DNA of 64,000 nucleotides from Phorcysia thermohydrogeniphila (GCF_004339575.1 NZ_SMFV01000002.1:62001-126000); one strand, 5' to 3'. Counted from the stretch's first letter, positions 51,661-60,805 are shown. Numbers and translations: made by a program. Notes: generated by a model not told the origin, from the sequence alone.

Positions 51661-51959
51661 ATTTCTACCCCTTTCTCTCTTGCTTCAAGACAGATGGGCT
51701 TTTGACAGTCCGGGGTAGCGACGATTAGGTCTATCTTCTGCTCTCCAATTCGCTCTTTTAGCTCTACCAGAAATTCAACTTTTTTGGCTGTCACGTTTTT
51801 AATCTCGGGTACTTCAACGAAGATATCTATGTCTCCTCCTCTGAGCTCCGCTTTAGTTCTTGAGCCAAAGATAAAGACCCTGCAATTCTCTCCAAATACC
51901 TTGGTAGCAACTTCCTTGATTGCTCTGATTTCGGAATCTTCTAACCTTAATTTCTTCAC
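51657..51959 (-). CDS. MntA-like minimal nucleotidyltransferase, second copy
   Basis: A 100-residue MNT protein with FIFGSRTKAELRGGDIDIFV (Gly-Ser and Asp-x-Asp) and QKIDLIV for the third acidic residue. It resembles the first copy along its whole length. The partner HepT follows with a four-base overlap. It lies 11 bases after ilvE's stop codon region, reading in the opposite gene order ilvE is upstream on the right. Confidence 0.85.
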   Translation of the reverse strand: MKKLRLEDSEIRAIKEVATKVFGENCRVFIFGSRTKAELRGGDIDIFVEVPEIKNVTAKKVEFLVELKERIGEQKIDLIVATPDCQKPICLEAREKGVEI

Positions 51960-51970
51960 GAAAAGTTCCT

Positions 51971-52888
51971 TTAGTAAATTGGCGTTAGCCAGTGGGCGTA
52001 CTTCTCATTCTCTCCCTTAACGATTGAGAAGTAAACTTCCTGAAGCCTTTTTGTTATCTTTCCTATCTCACCGTTTCCGATGATCACGTGGTCTATCTGG
52101 ACAACAGGGGCTACCTGAGCTGCCGTTCCCGTGAAGAAGACCTCGTCTGCAACGTAGAGCTCACTCCTTAGGATTGGCCTTTCTTCAACTTCTATGCCGA
52201 GCTCGTTTTTTGCAATTTCAATAACTGCGTTCCTCGTGATTCCTTCAAGGATGTTGCTTGAAGATGGAGGAGTTATGAGCTTTCCGTTCCTGACTATGAA
52301 GAGGTTTTCACCGCTTCCTTCAGCAACAGTTCCGTCAGGGTTGAGCATTATTGCTTCATCGTAGCCGTGGATAAGGGCTTCCGTCTTTGCAAAGGCGCTG
52401 TTTACGTAAGCTCCTGCTACTTTACAGCGGGCGGGAATCATCGTGTCGTTTATCCTGTGCCATGAGGAGGTTTTTGCCTTAAGGCCTTTTGAGAGGTCAA
52501 GGTAGTCGCCTAAGGGGAGGGTGTAGATTGCAACTTCTGTCCTGTAGCCTATCAGCTTTGGAGAAATCTTAAGGTCTGCAAAGTAGGCAATAGGTCTTAT
52601 GTAGGTGTCCTCTCTATGCTGGCAGAGCCTTAGGAGCTCCACCGTTATCTCTGTCAGCTCCTCTGCACTCTTGTCAACCTGAAGGTTTAAAATCCTGCAG
52701 TTTTTCAGCATCCTTTCGTAGTGTTCCTTTATGAAAAGGCCAAAGAGCTGTTTTTTCTCCTCGTTCCAGTAGGCCCTTATTCCCTCAAAGACTGCAGTTC
52801 CGTAGTGGAAGGAGTTTGTCTGTATGTTTATGTTTGCTTCCTCAATTGGAACGAACTTTCCCTCAAAGTATGCGTATCTCCTGCTCAT
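51971..52888 (-). CDS. ilvE: Branched-chain amino acid aminotransferase
   Basis: A 305-residue fold-type IV PLP enzyme that makes valine, leucine and isoleucine from their keto acids. It shows NSFHYGTAVFEGIRAYW, RIADTYIRPIAY-like DTYIRPIAYFAD, the PLP lysine in ARCKVAGAYVNSAFAKTEAL, EGSGENLFIVRNG and the C-terminal FFTGTAAQVAPVV. Its start overlaps the lgt stop by four bases. Confidence 0.96.
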   Translation of the reverse strand: MSRRYAYFEGKFVPIEEANINIQTNSFHYGTAVFEGIRAYWNEEKKQLFGLFIKEHYERMLKNCRILNLQVDKSAEELTEITVELLRLCQHREDTYIRPIAYFADLKISPKLIGYRTEVAIYTLPLGDYLDLSKGLKAKTSSWHRINDTMIPARCKVAGAYVNSAFAKTEALIHGYDEAIMLNPDGTVAEGSGENLFIVRNGKLITPPSSSNILEGITRNAVIEIAKNELGIEVEERPILRSELYVADEVFFTGTAAQVAPVVQIDHVIIGNGEIGKITKRLQEVYFSIVKGENEKYAHWLTPIY

Positions 52889-53646
52889 CTATTTCCTCCA
52901 AGTTTTTTTCTTCGGTAGATAACAATTAGCGCTCCTACCGCCACCATTATTATACTTATCACTTGGTTGTTACTAAATAGCCCTAAGAGCTCCTTCGGCG
53001 TTGCCCTCAAAAACTCTATCAGGAAGCGAAAAATTCCGTAAAGAATTAAATAGAAGCCAAAAACTTCTCCGGTGGCTTTCCTCTTCCTGTAGAGGAAGTA
53101 GAGAGCTCCGGCAATTGCAAAGTTGGCAACTGCCGAAATAGGCTGGGTAGGACACAGTGGAACGCCAAGGGGAGCTGCAGAGTGGGGGTCTTTAAAGACG
53201 ATTGAAAGGGGGGAGTCACAGACTTTACCGTAACAGCACCCTGCCATTGTGCAGCCGATACGGCCGAATCCAAGACCGACAGACAAGGGAATGGAGACAA
53301 TATCTGCAAACTTCCAGAGAGGAATGTTCCTCTTCTTTATGAAATAGATGGCCGTTAGAGCTCCAAAAAAGACTCCACCATACCACACAAGGCCACCTTC
53401 CCAGAAGAAAAAGAGCTTGTACCATGGGTTTAAGTACTCTGGGTTGTATAGGAAGAAGAAAACCCTTGCCCCTATCACTCCGGCAATGACCGTCCAAAAG
53501 GCCGTGTCTGCAACGTCTTTCGTATTTAATCCCTCTCTTTCGGCAAGTTTCATCAGTATCAGTGAACCGAAGAAAATTCCAAGGGCGGCCATAACGCCGT
53601 AGGTGTAAATCGTTATGGGGCCAAGCTTAAAGAGTATCGGGTGCAT
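52885..53646 (-). CDS. lgt: Prolipoprotein diacylglyceryl transferase
   Basis: Membrane enzyme that attaches diacylglycerol to the cysteine of lipoproteins. The 253-residue protein has about seven spans and the Lgt signature GRIGCTMAGCCYGKVC (about 128-143), the loop WEGGLVWYGGVFFGAL and the tail YGIFRFLIEFLR. The window holds several lipoprotein substrates (triheme cytochrome, PKD-like protein). It starts one base before the murJ stop ends and precedes ilvE in one operon. Confidence 0.96.
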   Translation of the reverse strand: MHPILFKLGPITIYTYGVMAALGIFFGSLILMKLAEREGLNTKDVADTAFWTVIAGVIGARVFFFLYNPEYLNPWYKLFFFWEGGLVWYGGVFFGALTAIYFIKKRNIPLWKFADIVSIPLSVGLGFGRIGCTMAGCCYGKVCDSPLSIVFKDPHSAAPLGVPLCPTQPISAVANFAIAGALYFLYRKRKATGEVFGFYLILYGIFRFLIEFLRATPKELLGLFSNNQVISIIMVAVGALIVIYRRKKLGGNR

Positions 53647-55161
53647 TTATCCCTCCTTCTCTTTAATCAGGCTGATTATAGGGTCTTTTCTAACAACGAG
53701 GGTGGTAGCGTAAGTCACTGCAGCTATAAGGATTGTGAGAGTTACGGCCAAGACTTTTAAAAGGAAACCTTCTAAGGAGAAGTAAAGGAGAGCTCCCCCT
53801 GTTGAAACGAGGGCTACAGGGATTGAGGAGAGCAGGTAGCTGTTGGCCTTTCTAAAAAGTTCCCCCTTTGTTGAGATTCCGTACCTCCTTTCAAGCTCCC
53901 TTAAAAGAACTGTAACGTTTAGTAGTGATGTAAGGCTCGTTCCAAGGGCAAGGCCAGAAGCGCCAAGGCCAAGGACAAAGCAGAGAAAGAGGTTAACTAT
54001 AAAGTTAAAAACTAAGGTTACTGCCGATACCACTACGGGAAACCTGTACTCGTTCAGGGAGTAGTAGGCGTTTGTAACGATTTTTTCCACAGAGAAGAAG
54101 AAGAGGCCGACGCTGTATCCCACAAGGACGAGGTAAGTTCCTGTAAGGTCTTTCTCGGTGAAGTTTCCGTGGTTAAAGACTACGTCAACTATTGGCTTTC
54201 CGAAGAATATTAGCCCTACGCTTGCCGGTATGACGATTGCAGAGCACAGGGTAAGGCCTGTGAGGAGCTCCTTCTCAAAACTTTTCCTTGAGCGTTTTGC
54301 AAGCCTTGGGAGGAGAACCTGAGATAGGCCGATTGCAAACATTCCAAGGGGAAGCTGGACAAACCTGTTTGCGTAGTAAAGGTATGAGATAGCTCCAGCC
54401 GTCAGAAAGGAGGCTAAAACAGTGTCTATCAGCATAGAAAACTGCCTTACGGCAAATCCAAATATTCCCGGAATGATGTTTTTAAGTGTCTCTTTAACCT
54501 CTTTTGAAAGTCCCAAGAGGGGCTTTACAGGAAAGTTCAGTCTCTTTAAGAAGATGAGCTGGAGGAGAACCTGAAAAGCTCCCCCCGCTATAACTCCTAC
54601 GGCAAGGGCTTCTACTGAGAGTTTGTCGTAGAGCAGGAGGGCAGAAGCAATTAAGCTCAGGTTAAAGAGTGCAGTTGAGAAGGCCGGCGCAAAGAAGTGT
54701 TCAAAGCCGTTGAGAATTCCACCGTAAAAGGCTACAAGGCTAACCAAAAAGATGTAGGGAAACATCTCCCTTAAGAGCCTTACCGTGAGGGGGTATTGCT
54801 CCTCAGGAAGTCCCGGGGCAACGAGCTTAACGATGAGGGGGGCTAAGAGCTCCCCAAGAACTACCGTTATTAAAAGGGAAAGGAGCAGTATGGAGAAAAA
54901 CTCTCCGGCAAATTTCTTTGCCTCTTCCCTTGATACCTTTAGCTTACGGGAAAAGGCTGGGGTAAAGGCGGAGCTGAAAGCTCCTTCAGCAAATATTCTC
55001 CTTAGTAGGTTGGGAATCCTAAAGGCGACGAAGAATGCGTCCGTTAAGCTGGTAGCTCCAAAGAGTGTAGCAATTATGACGTCCCTTGCTAATCCTAAAA
55101 CTCTACTTCCAAAGATGGAGAGTGATACAATAAGAGACGATTTGACCACCGATTTCGCCAT
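53647..55161 (-). CDS. murJ: Lipid II flippase MurJ
   Basis: A 504-residue MOP-family membrane transporter from the ATG at 55161; 14 hydrophobic segments are visible. Signature stretches are GSRVLGLARDVIIATLFGATSLTDAFFVAFRIPNLLRRIFAEGAFSSAFTPAF and TLCSAIVIPASVGLIFFGKPIVDVVFNHGNFTEKD. It flips lipid II for wall synthesis. Earlier in-frame starts overlap the trkA gene. Only 15 bases separate its start from that of the divergent trkA, and no Shine-Dalgarno is seen before the ATG, while a TATAAT lies 10 bases upstream; the transcript may be leaderless. Confidence 0.95.
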   Translation of the reverse strand: MAKSVVKSSLIVSLSIFGSRVLGLARDVIIATLFGATSLTDAFFVAFRIPNLLRRIFAEGAFSSAFTPAFSRKLKVSREEAKKFAGEFFSILLLSLLITVVLGELLAPLIVKLVAPGLPEEQYPLTVRLLREMFPYIFLVSLVAFYGGILNGFEHFFAPAFSTALFNLSLIASALLLYDKLSVEALAVGVIAGGAFQVLLQLIFLKRLNFPVKPLLGLSKEVKETLKNIIPGIFGFAVRQFSMLIDTVLASFLTAGAISYLYYANRFVQLPLGMFAIGLSQVLLPRLAKRSRKSFEKELLTGLTLCSAIVIPASVGLIFFGKPIVDVVFNHGNFTEKDLTGTYLVLVGYSVGLFFFSVEKIVTNAYYSLNEYRFPVVVSAVTLVFNFIVNLFLCFVLGLGASGLALGTSLTSLLNVTVLLRELERRYGISTKGELFRKANSYLLSSIPVALVSTGGALLYFSLEGFLLKVLAVTLTILIAAVTYATTLVVRKDPIISLIKEKEG

Positions 55162-55170
55162 AGTAGAGGA

Positions 55171-55176
55171 ATTATA
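55171..55176 (-). promoter_or_regulatory. -10 element just upstream of the murJ start
   Basis: TATAAT on the minus strand, 9 bases before the murJ ATG, in the 15-base gap between murJ and trkA. It would give a leaderless transcript; no clear -35 was found. Confidence 0.35.
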
Positions 55177-56469
55177 GTGAAAGTTTGTATTATTGGTGCT
55201 GGCGTTGTTGGCAGTTACCTTGCCAAAAGGCTGTCCCGCGAGAACCACGAGATAGCAGTTGTTGACGTTAACGCCGATAAGGCTTCCCAGCTTGCCTACG
55301 GCTATGACATCCTTAGCGTTAACTGTGACGCTCTTAGCGTCAACTGTTTAAAAAAGGTGGAATCCTTTGAGCTCTTTGTTGTTGTTACTGAGAGTGACGA
55401 GAAGAATATTGCTATAGCTACGCTCCTTAGAAGCATTTTCGGTAAGAAGAGGGTAATAGTTAGGGTTAGTAATAAAGCCTTTTCTTCTCCTCCCGTTAAG
55501 GAGTTTTTGGGATGTGAAGTTGTAAACATTCTCTCAGAGACTGTTCAGACAGTTCTCTCCCAGATTAAGTATCCTTTTGCCCACGGAGCTGTAAGGCTTG
55601 AGAGTGAGGGGATAGTTATACTCAAGTACCTTGTAAGCCTGAACGATTTCTTGGCTGGTAAGAGAATCTCAGAGCTTAAAAGTGTAAGGGAGGAAGTTGA
55701 CTTTACAATTGTTGCTGTTGAGCGGGAGGGAAAAGTTATTATTCCAAAGGGAGAGAGCTTTATTTTCCCTGAGGACAGAATCTACATAGCCGTTAAAGAG
55801 AATAGAGTTCCAGAGCTTGTTAGGGCTCTTCAGATTCGTTCTGAACCTGTTAAGATGGTTTTTGTCCTCGGCTACTCAAAGTTTACTGAGGAGCTCCTCT
55901 CAGTTCTTTCCGACTTTAAGGGAATAAAGGTAAAGTTCTTCTCTCCTGATAGAGAAACCTGTGAGAGCGTCTCAGGGAAATTTCCCGGGGTGGATGTATT
56001 TCACGGGGAGTTTACAGACGTGGAGCTCCTAAAAGAAGAGGGCATCGGTAATTCTGACCTAACGGTTTCTTTAAGTGATGACGAGGAGACTAACATCCTT
56101 GCAAGCATCTTAGCAAAGAAGCTCGGCACTAAAAAGGTCTGTTCGCTTATCCTTCACCCGGAGTATGAAAACATCGTTGAGTCCATAGGTATTGACGTTC
56201 CGCTAATTCCGAGAAAGCTGCTTGCCTCAAAGGTCTATAGGCAGCTTAGCCGTAAAGGTTTCCTTGAAGTCTTTGAGCTATCAGACAGCCTTGAAGTTGT
56301 TGAGATGACCGTCCCGAAAAAGTTCTCTGGGAAAACGGTTTCTGAACTTAGAGATAGCATCTGTGGGCTTATCGTAGCAGTTAAGAAAGAGAATGAAACT
56401 AAGCTTGCCAAGGGAGATACAGTTTTACTCTCAGGGGAGACCGTAATCTGCATAGAGAAGAGGAAATGA
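55177..56469 (+). CDS. trkA: Potassium uptake regulator TrkA
   Basis: A 430-residue cytosolic subunit with two RCK (KTN plus TrkA-C) halves. First half: MKVCIIGAGVVGSYLAKRLS nucleotide motif, VVDVNADKASQL; second half: VKMVFVLGYSKFTEELLSVL, with TrkA-C domains at about 135-215 and 360-428. It gates TrkH by NAD(H) or ATP/ADP binding. The start is GTG at 55177 with AGAGGA upstream. It overlaps trkH by four bases (ATGA). Confidence 0.95.
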   Translation: MKVCIIGAGVVGSYLAKRLSRENHEIAVVDVNADKASQLAYGYDILSVNCDALSVNCLKKVESFELFVVVTESDEKNIAIATLLRSIFGKKRVIVRVSNKAFSSPPVKEFLGCEVVNILSETVQTVLSQIKYPFAHGAVRLESEGIVILKYLVSLNDFLAGKRISELKSVREEVDFTIVAVEREGKVIIPKGESFIFPEDRIYIAVKENRVPELVRALQIRSEPVKMVFVLGYSKFTEELLSVLSDFKGIKVKFFSPDRETCESVSGKFPGVDVFHGEFTDVELLKEEGIGNSDLTVSLSDDEETNILASILAKKLGTKKVCSLILHPEYENIVESIGIDVPLIPRKLLASKVYRQLSRKGFLEVFELSDSLEVVEMTVPKKFSGKTVSELRDSICGLIVAVKKENETKLAKGDTVLLSGETVICIEKRK

Positions 56470-57908
56470 GGTTACAGGTAGTATTCCGTCACGTTACTTT
56501 TCTCCTCTTCATTCTGTCTCTTTCGTTTCTCTTCCCAGCGGTTTACTCTTTATGGGTTAATGACGGTCTTTTTATGAGTTTTCTCTACCCCCTCTTCCTT
56601 TCTTTTTCGCTCTTCCTTTTGGGAATTCAGTTTGAGAATAAAGAGCCAAAGGTTAAGGAGGCAATTTTAGTCGTTGTTCTTACATGGTTTCTCTTTCCGG
56701 TTCTCTCTGCTCTCTTCTATATAGAGAGTGGAGCTATTCCCTACTTTGCCGACGCTTACTTTGAGTCGGTGTCCGGTTTCACTACGACGGGAGCTTCAGT
56801 CCTTTCTGACATTGAGTCGCTACCGAAGAGTGTTTTGCTTTGGCGTTCAACGACCCACTGGATAGGCGGAATCGGCTTTGTTGTTTTCTCCCTTTCCCTC
56901 CTTCCCGTCTTTGGTGCAGGTGGTGCTCAGCTTATGAGGTTTGAGGCAGCGAAAGCTATTGAGGAAAAGGTTCTGCCGAGGGTTAAAGAAACGGCGAGGG
57001 CGATTCTCGTGGTGTATTTACTCCTTACCCTCTCTGAGGTAGTTCTCCTGAAACTTTGCGGTATGAGTCTGTTCCAAGCGATTAATCACACTTTCGCCAC
57101 TGTAGCAACCGGCGGCTTTTCAACGAAAAACGAGAGTGTTGGAGCTTTTCACTCTTTCACTGTAGAGATGGTTATAGCAGTTTTCATGATTCTTGGAGCT
57201 CTCAATCTCTCTCTCTACTACCGAGCCTTTAGAGCTAGGAGCTTAAAGGTTTTCTTTTCAAATCATGAAGTAAAGGGATTGCTGGCAGTAATCTTTATTT
57301 CAACACTCTTCTCTATGGCAGTTCTCCTAAAAGAGCACGTCTACACAGACCTGTTTACAGCTTTTAGGTACGCCTTCTTTCAGGTTGTAACGGCAGCGAC
57401 AACGACCGGTTTTTCCTCTACCGACTATACCAACTGGCCTCCGTCCATCCTTGCCCTAATAATGTTCCTCTCACTGATAGGTGCTTCCTCAGGCTCTACG
57501 GCTGGAGGTATAAAGCAGTTTAGGTTTATTGTGATGCTGAAAACAGTTTACAGCGAGCTTAAAAAAACTGCTCACCCGAGGATGGTTTACAGGGTTTCTA
57601 TCGGAAACAGGGTGCTGGAGCTCTCTATTTTGAATACCATCTGGGCATTTATATCGGTTTACTTCTCTACAGCAGCCATTTTTGGGTTTATTATTGCTGC
57701 TTTTGGCCACGACCTTGTAACTTCTTTTTCTGCTTCAGTAGCCTGTATTACGAGCCTTGGCCCCGGTCTTGGTAGGGTAGGACCTGCAGGGAACTTTGGC
57801 TTTTTCTCCGACCCTGAAAAGCTTCTCCTCTCCTTAGAGATGATTTTAGGAAGGCTTGAGGTCTTTGCCGTCTTTGCTGTACTTCTTCCTTCTTTTTGGA
57901 AAGAATGA
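56466..57908 (+). CDS. trkH: Potassium uptake channel TrkH
   Basis: A 480-residue membrane protein with repeated M1-pore-M2 units. Filter-like loops are TTTGASVLSDIESLP, TVATGGFSTKNESVGAF, AATTTGFSSTDYTNW and ACITSLGPGLGRVGPAGN, each containing the single Gly typical of this family. Basic MMHR-like region lies around SSGSTAGGIKQFRF. It forms the pore for potassium uptake together with TrkA. Confidence 0.96.
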   Translation: MRLQVVFRHVTFLLFILSLSFLFPAVYSLWVNDGLFMSFLYPLFLSFSLFLLGIQFENKEPKVKEAILVVVLTWFLFPVLSALFYIESGAIPYFADAYFESVSGFTTTGASVLSDIESLPKSVLLWRSTTHWIGGIGFVVFSLSLLPVFGAGGAQLMRFEAAKAIEEKVLPRVKETARAILVVYLLLTLSEVVLLKLCGMSLFQAINHTFATVATGGFSTKNESVGAFHSFTVEMVIAVFMILGALNLSLYYRAFRARSLKVFFSNHEVKGLLAVIFISTLFSMAVLLKEHVYTDLFTAFRYAFFQVVTAATTTGFSSTDYTNWPPSILALIMFLSLIGASSGSTAGGIKQFRFIVMLKTVYSELKKTAHPRMVYRVSIGNRVLELSILNTIWAFISVYFSTAAIFGFIIAAFGHDLVTSFSASVACITSLGPGLGRVGPAGNFGFFSDPEKLLLSLEMILGRLEVFAVFAVLLPSFWKE

Positions 57909-57995
57909 AATAAGAAAAATTTGATAGAATATCCGATGCTTTGAGTTACACTTTATGATAAAAATCTTTAGCGAAGAGGTTAAGGAGGAGAGGCT

Positions 57996-58988
57996 ATGGC
58001 CATATCCCTTAATCAGGATATAAGGGCGGGGAAGAGTACTTATCACGTTCAGACGGAATACTATAAGACTTCAAATAAAATTATTTCAAACATTTTCAAA
58101 GACGGTAAAGCTGTAAAAAGGCTTGAGAAAGAAGTTGAAGAGGGCAGAGACCTTGATGAACAGATAAAGGAATTTCACAACAGTATAATTGAGAGACTTA
58201 CAAAACCGACCCTCGTTAAGAGAAAGAAAAAGGAAGAAAAACCCGTTCAAGAAGCTCAAAAAGAAGTATTTACGCTTACAGAGCAGCAGGAAGAAAAAAT
58301 TGCTGCAGTTATCTATCCTTTCTTTGGTATTGCTACTTACCTTGTAATATCTGATGCGGCAAGTAACGCTTCTTCTAAGGAGGAGTTTGTTGACCAGCTT
58401 CTCGGTGAGCTTGAGGAGGAAAAGGCAAAGGAGGTAAGGGAAGAGATACTTTCTATTCTCTCTGAAAAGGTAGAGGAAAAGCCTTCGGAGCTCAAAGAAG
58501 AGAAGAAGACCCTACCTTTCCCTGAGGAGGAGCTGACGGAAATTCTTTTTCCCTACTTTGGCATTATGACAGGTGTTTTGGTTGAGTCTGCAAAGAGAGT
58601 GTGGGACGGTGAGAAGGGGAAGCTGCTTGACTTCTTGGCCGGTGAGCTTGATGACGATGTAAGAGAGGAGGTTCTAAAGAAGGTTAGTAGTCTGCTTGGA
58701 GAGGTTGAGGAAAGTACTGTAGAAGTTGAAAAGAAAGAAGAAAAGGTTGAAACTCCTAAGGAGGAGAATCTGCCGACGGGAAGGAAACTTGACAGCTCTG
58801 AGGTTGATAAGGTACTTCCAGTTCTTCAGGAGTACTTTGGTATCTCTGCAGCGATGGTAGCCGAGGATGCCTTTGAGGAGTCCGGGGGAGAGGTTAACAG
58901 GTTTGTGGAGATTATTCTCAGTGAAGTTGATGAAAACGAGAGAGAGGAGCTTGAGATAAAGCTCAGAGGCTTACTGGGAGGAAGCTAA
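57996..58988 (+). CDS. Protein with HVQTE N-terminal segment and three DUF8082-like repeats
   Basis: A 330-residue soluble protein. The N-terminus (about residues 14-70: YHVQTEYYKTSNKIISNIFKDGKAV...DEQIKEFHNSIIERL) resembles the segment HVQTE...GG..L found in Deltaproteobacteria proteins. Three helical repeats follow at about 98-158, 177-235 and 267-328, each starting near a PYFGI/EYFGI motif (residues 109, 187 and 280), and joined by charged Glu/Lys linkers. The repeats match the DUF8082 style by eye. An AGGAGGAGAGG ribosome site precedes the ATG. Function unknown; it is probably a signalling or structural helical scaffold. Its 3' end overlaps mqnA convergently. Confidence 0.6.
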   Translation: MAISLNQDIRAGKSTYHVQTEYYKTSNKIISNIFKDGKAVKRLEKEVEEGRDLDEQIKEFHNSIIERLTKPTLVKRKKKEEKPVQEAQKEVFTLTEQQEEKIAAVIYPFFGIATYLVISDAASNASSKEEFVDQLLGELEEEKAKEVREEILSILSEKVEEKPSELKEEKKTLPFPEEELTEILFPYFGIMTGVLVESAKRVWDGEKGKLLDFLAGELDDDVREEVLKKVSSLLGEVEESTVEVEKKEEKVETPKEENLPTGRKLDSSEVDKVLPVLQEYFGISAAMVAEDAFEESGGEVNRFVEIILSEVDENEREELEIKLRGLLGGS

Positions 58989-59775
58989 ATTCCGCCTTCA
59001 CCTTTACGCTTTGTGCGAACTTTTCAAGGCTCTCTAGTTCCTCTTCTCCCAGAGAGAATATAAGGTTTTCAAGGTAATTCTTGCACATTTTTTCAGGTAG
59101 CTGTAGCTTCTTAGAGTACCTGCTACATATCTCGCTGAAAGAGCCAATTCCTATTTCCCGTGATTTAGAAAGCCTCCGGTAGAACTCGCCTATCGCTTCT
59201 TTTTCTCTCTCGTATGAGTCTTTTCTAACGGCCCAGACCGCAAACACAAATGGAAGGCCGTAGAGGTTGTGCCACTCCTCTGCAAGGTCGTAAACGAAGG
59301 AAAACCTACGAGTTTTCAAGAACCTTAGTGCCTCGTCCCCAATCGTAAGAAGTGCCGTTGGATTTTTGGGTAGGTCGCAGACCTTTAGGGAGTAGTACCT
59401 AAAGTTAGGCTCTACCCCGTAAACTTCCCTTAGGAGGAACTTTAAGAGCTCCCTTGAGGTCATGGAGCTCCTTGTCAGCCACACGTCCTTCCTGTGGAGC
59501 TGATGAATTGGGACAGTAGAGAGGAAGAGGACGCTCAAGACTCTCTTTTTTGCTGAGATGGAGAAATTGGGGAAAAGCAGGTACTTATCGCTGTTTGTTA
59601 AGTACTCGTAAGATGAGATAACGGATATATCAAGTTTTCCTTCCCTTAAGAGCCTGTTAAGCTCAGAGGGGACGTCCTCAACGAACTCTATACCGTCTGA
59701 GGGAACTTTCCCACTTAAAAAGCCGTAGTAAACGGGAACTGTATTTAAATACTCTATCTTTCCAACCCTTAGCAT
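58963..59775 (-). CDS. mqnA: Chorismate dehydratase (menaquinone, futalosine pathway)
   Basis: First step of the futalosine menaquinone route: chorismate to 3-enolpyruvyl-benzoate. The 270-residue protein (PF02621 family) shows RVGKIEYLNTVPVYYGF, the conserved DISVISSYEYL and LLTIGDEALRFL, and GLPFVFAVWAVRKDSYE. The other mqn genes are not in the window. It overlaps ttuA by seven bases. Confidence 0.92.
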   Translation of the reverse strand: MLRVGKIEYLNTVPVYYGFLSGKVPSDGIEFVEDVPSELNRLLREGKLDISVISSYEYLTNSDKYLLFPNFSISAKKRVLSVLFLSTVPIHQLHRKDVWLTRSSMTSRELLKFLLREVYGVEPNFRYYSLKVCDLPKNPTALLTIGDEALRFLKTRRFSFVYDLAEEWHNLYGLPFVFAVWAVRKDSYEREKEAIGEFYRRLSKSREIGIGSFSEICSRYSKKLQLPEKMCKNYLENLIFSLGEEELESLEKFAQSVKVKAEFSFLPVSL

Positions 59776-60698
59776 CTTTCCTTTAGCTTCATGAGCGTTC
59801 TACAGACGGAGCAGACGGGAGCTGTCGTTGGCATTCCGCAAACTTCACACTCTTTTAGAACAAGTTGCTCCTTCAGCTCCCTCTCAAAGAGTGGGCGTCC
59901 CTTTTTGAGGAACTCCTTGTAAAAGCGTAGCTTCGTTCCCGGCATCTCGTGCTCTAACATCGCCAAGGCTTTCTTAAAGAGCTTGGACGTGGCTTCCTTG
60001 GCGTTGGGACAGCCGGTTTCCATGTATTCAATGCCGTTGACTATTGCGTAGCTGACGGTTTCCTTCTCGGTAAAGAAGCAGAAGGGCTTTACCCTCCTTG
60101 CAAAGCCGTTGCTTTCTGGCAGTACGGGGTGCTGTCTTCCGAGGTATCCAATCTCCCAGCGAATCGTGTTTGAAAGGAGGAGGGCAGACTCATCGTCAAG
60201 GTTGTGTCCTGTTGCTACGACCTTAAAGCCCTTTTCACGGCAGACCTTGTTCATTATGTAGCGCTTAAAGGTTCCGCAGACAGAACAGACGTCCTTCCTT
60301 CCAGCACCTTTTGCAATTTCGTTTATGGAATAGCCGAACTCTTCTCTTAGGTTAAAGACCATTAAAGGTCTTCCTATCCTCTCTGCAAACTTCTGACAAA
60401 TTTCAAGGGACTTTCTTGAAAACTCCCACTCCTCTATGCCAAGGCTTACGTGGAAGCCGTAGGTTTCGTATCCAAGACGGTGGAGGGCAAGCCATAGGGA
60501 GAGGCTATCCTTACCGCCTGAAACGGCGACTAAAACCTTGTCCTTTTTGGAGAACATCCTGAAGGTTTTAATCGTCCTCTGGGTCTGCTTCTCAAACCAG
60601 CTAATAAAGTGTTCCTCACACAGGGCTAAACGGTGGTGTCTTATGTATATAACTGCTTTGGTTCTCTTCCCTTTAGACTTGCATATCTTGCAGTTCAT
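59769..60698 (-). CDS. ttuA: tRNA-5-methyluridine(54) 2-sulfurtransferase (TtuA)
   Basis: Thiolates the T54 position of tRNA for heat stability. The 309-residue PP-loop ATPase has an N-terminal zinc finger with Cys3, Cys6, Cys27 and His30, PP-loop SGGKDS (residues 60-65), iron-sulphur cysteines in KDVCSVCG (138, 141) and ETGCPNA (230), and a C-terminal zinc finger CEVCGMPTTAPVCSVC. This domain order separates it from TtcA, which lacks the zinc fingers. It is a marker of thermophily. TilS is excluded because the zinc fingers are absent there. Confidence 0.92.
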   Translation of the reverse strand: MNCKICKSKGKRTKAVIYIRHHRLALCEEHFISWFEKQTQRTIKTFRMFSKKDKVLVAVSGGKDSLSLWLALHRLGYETYGFHVSLGIEEWEFSRKSLEICQKFAERIGRPLMVFNLREEFGYSINEIAKGAGRKDVCSVCGTFKRYIMNKVCREKGFKVVATGHNLDDESALLLSNTIRWEIGYLGRQHPVLPESNGFARRVKPFCFFTEKETVSYAIVNGIEYMETGCPNAKEATSKLFKKALAMLEHEMPGTKLRFYKEFLKKGRPLFERELKEQLVLKECEVCGMPTTAPVCSVCRTLMKLKERC

Positions 60699-60731
60699 TA
60701 CCTTTCCCTTCTGGGAAGTTTTGCAGGTTAA

Positions 60732-60758
60732 TTTATAAACTTCTTAACGTCTTATCAA
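60732..60758 (-). promoter_or_regulatory. Possible promoter of ttuA
   Basis: Minus-strand TTGATA (60753-60758) and TATAAA (60732-60737) with only 15 bases between, slightly short but reasonable. It precedes the ATG by about 34 bases. Confidence 0.35.
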
Positions 60759-60805
60759 GAAAACTGCCCCCTCCCAAAAACTTCCAGAGTGTTTGACCCT
60801 TTTGG

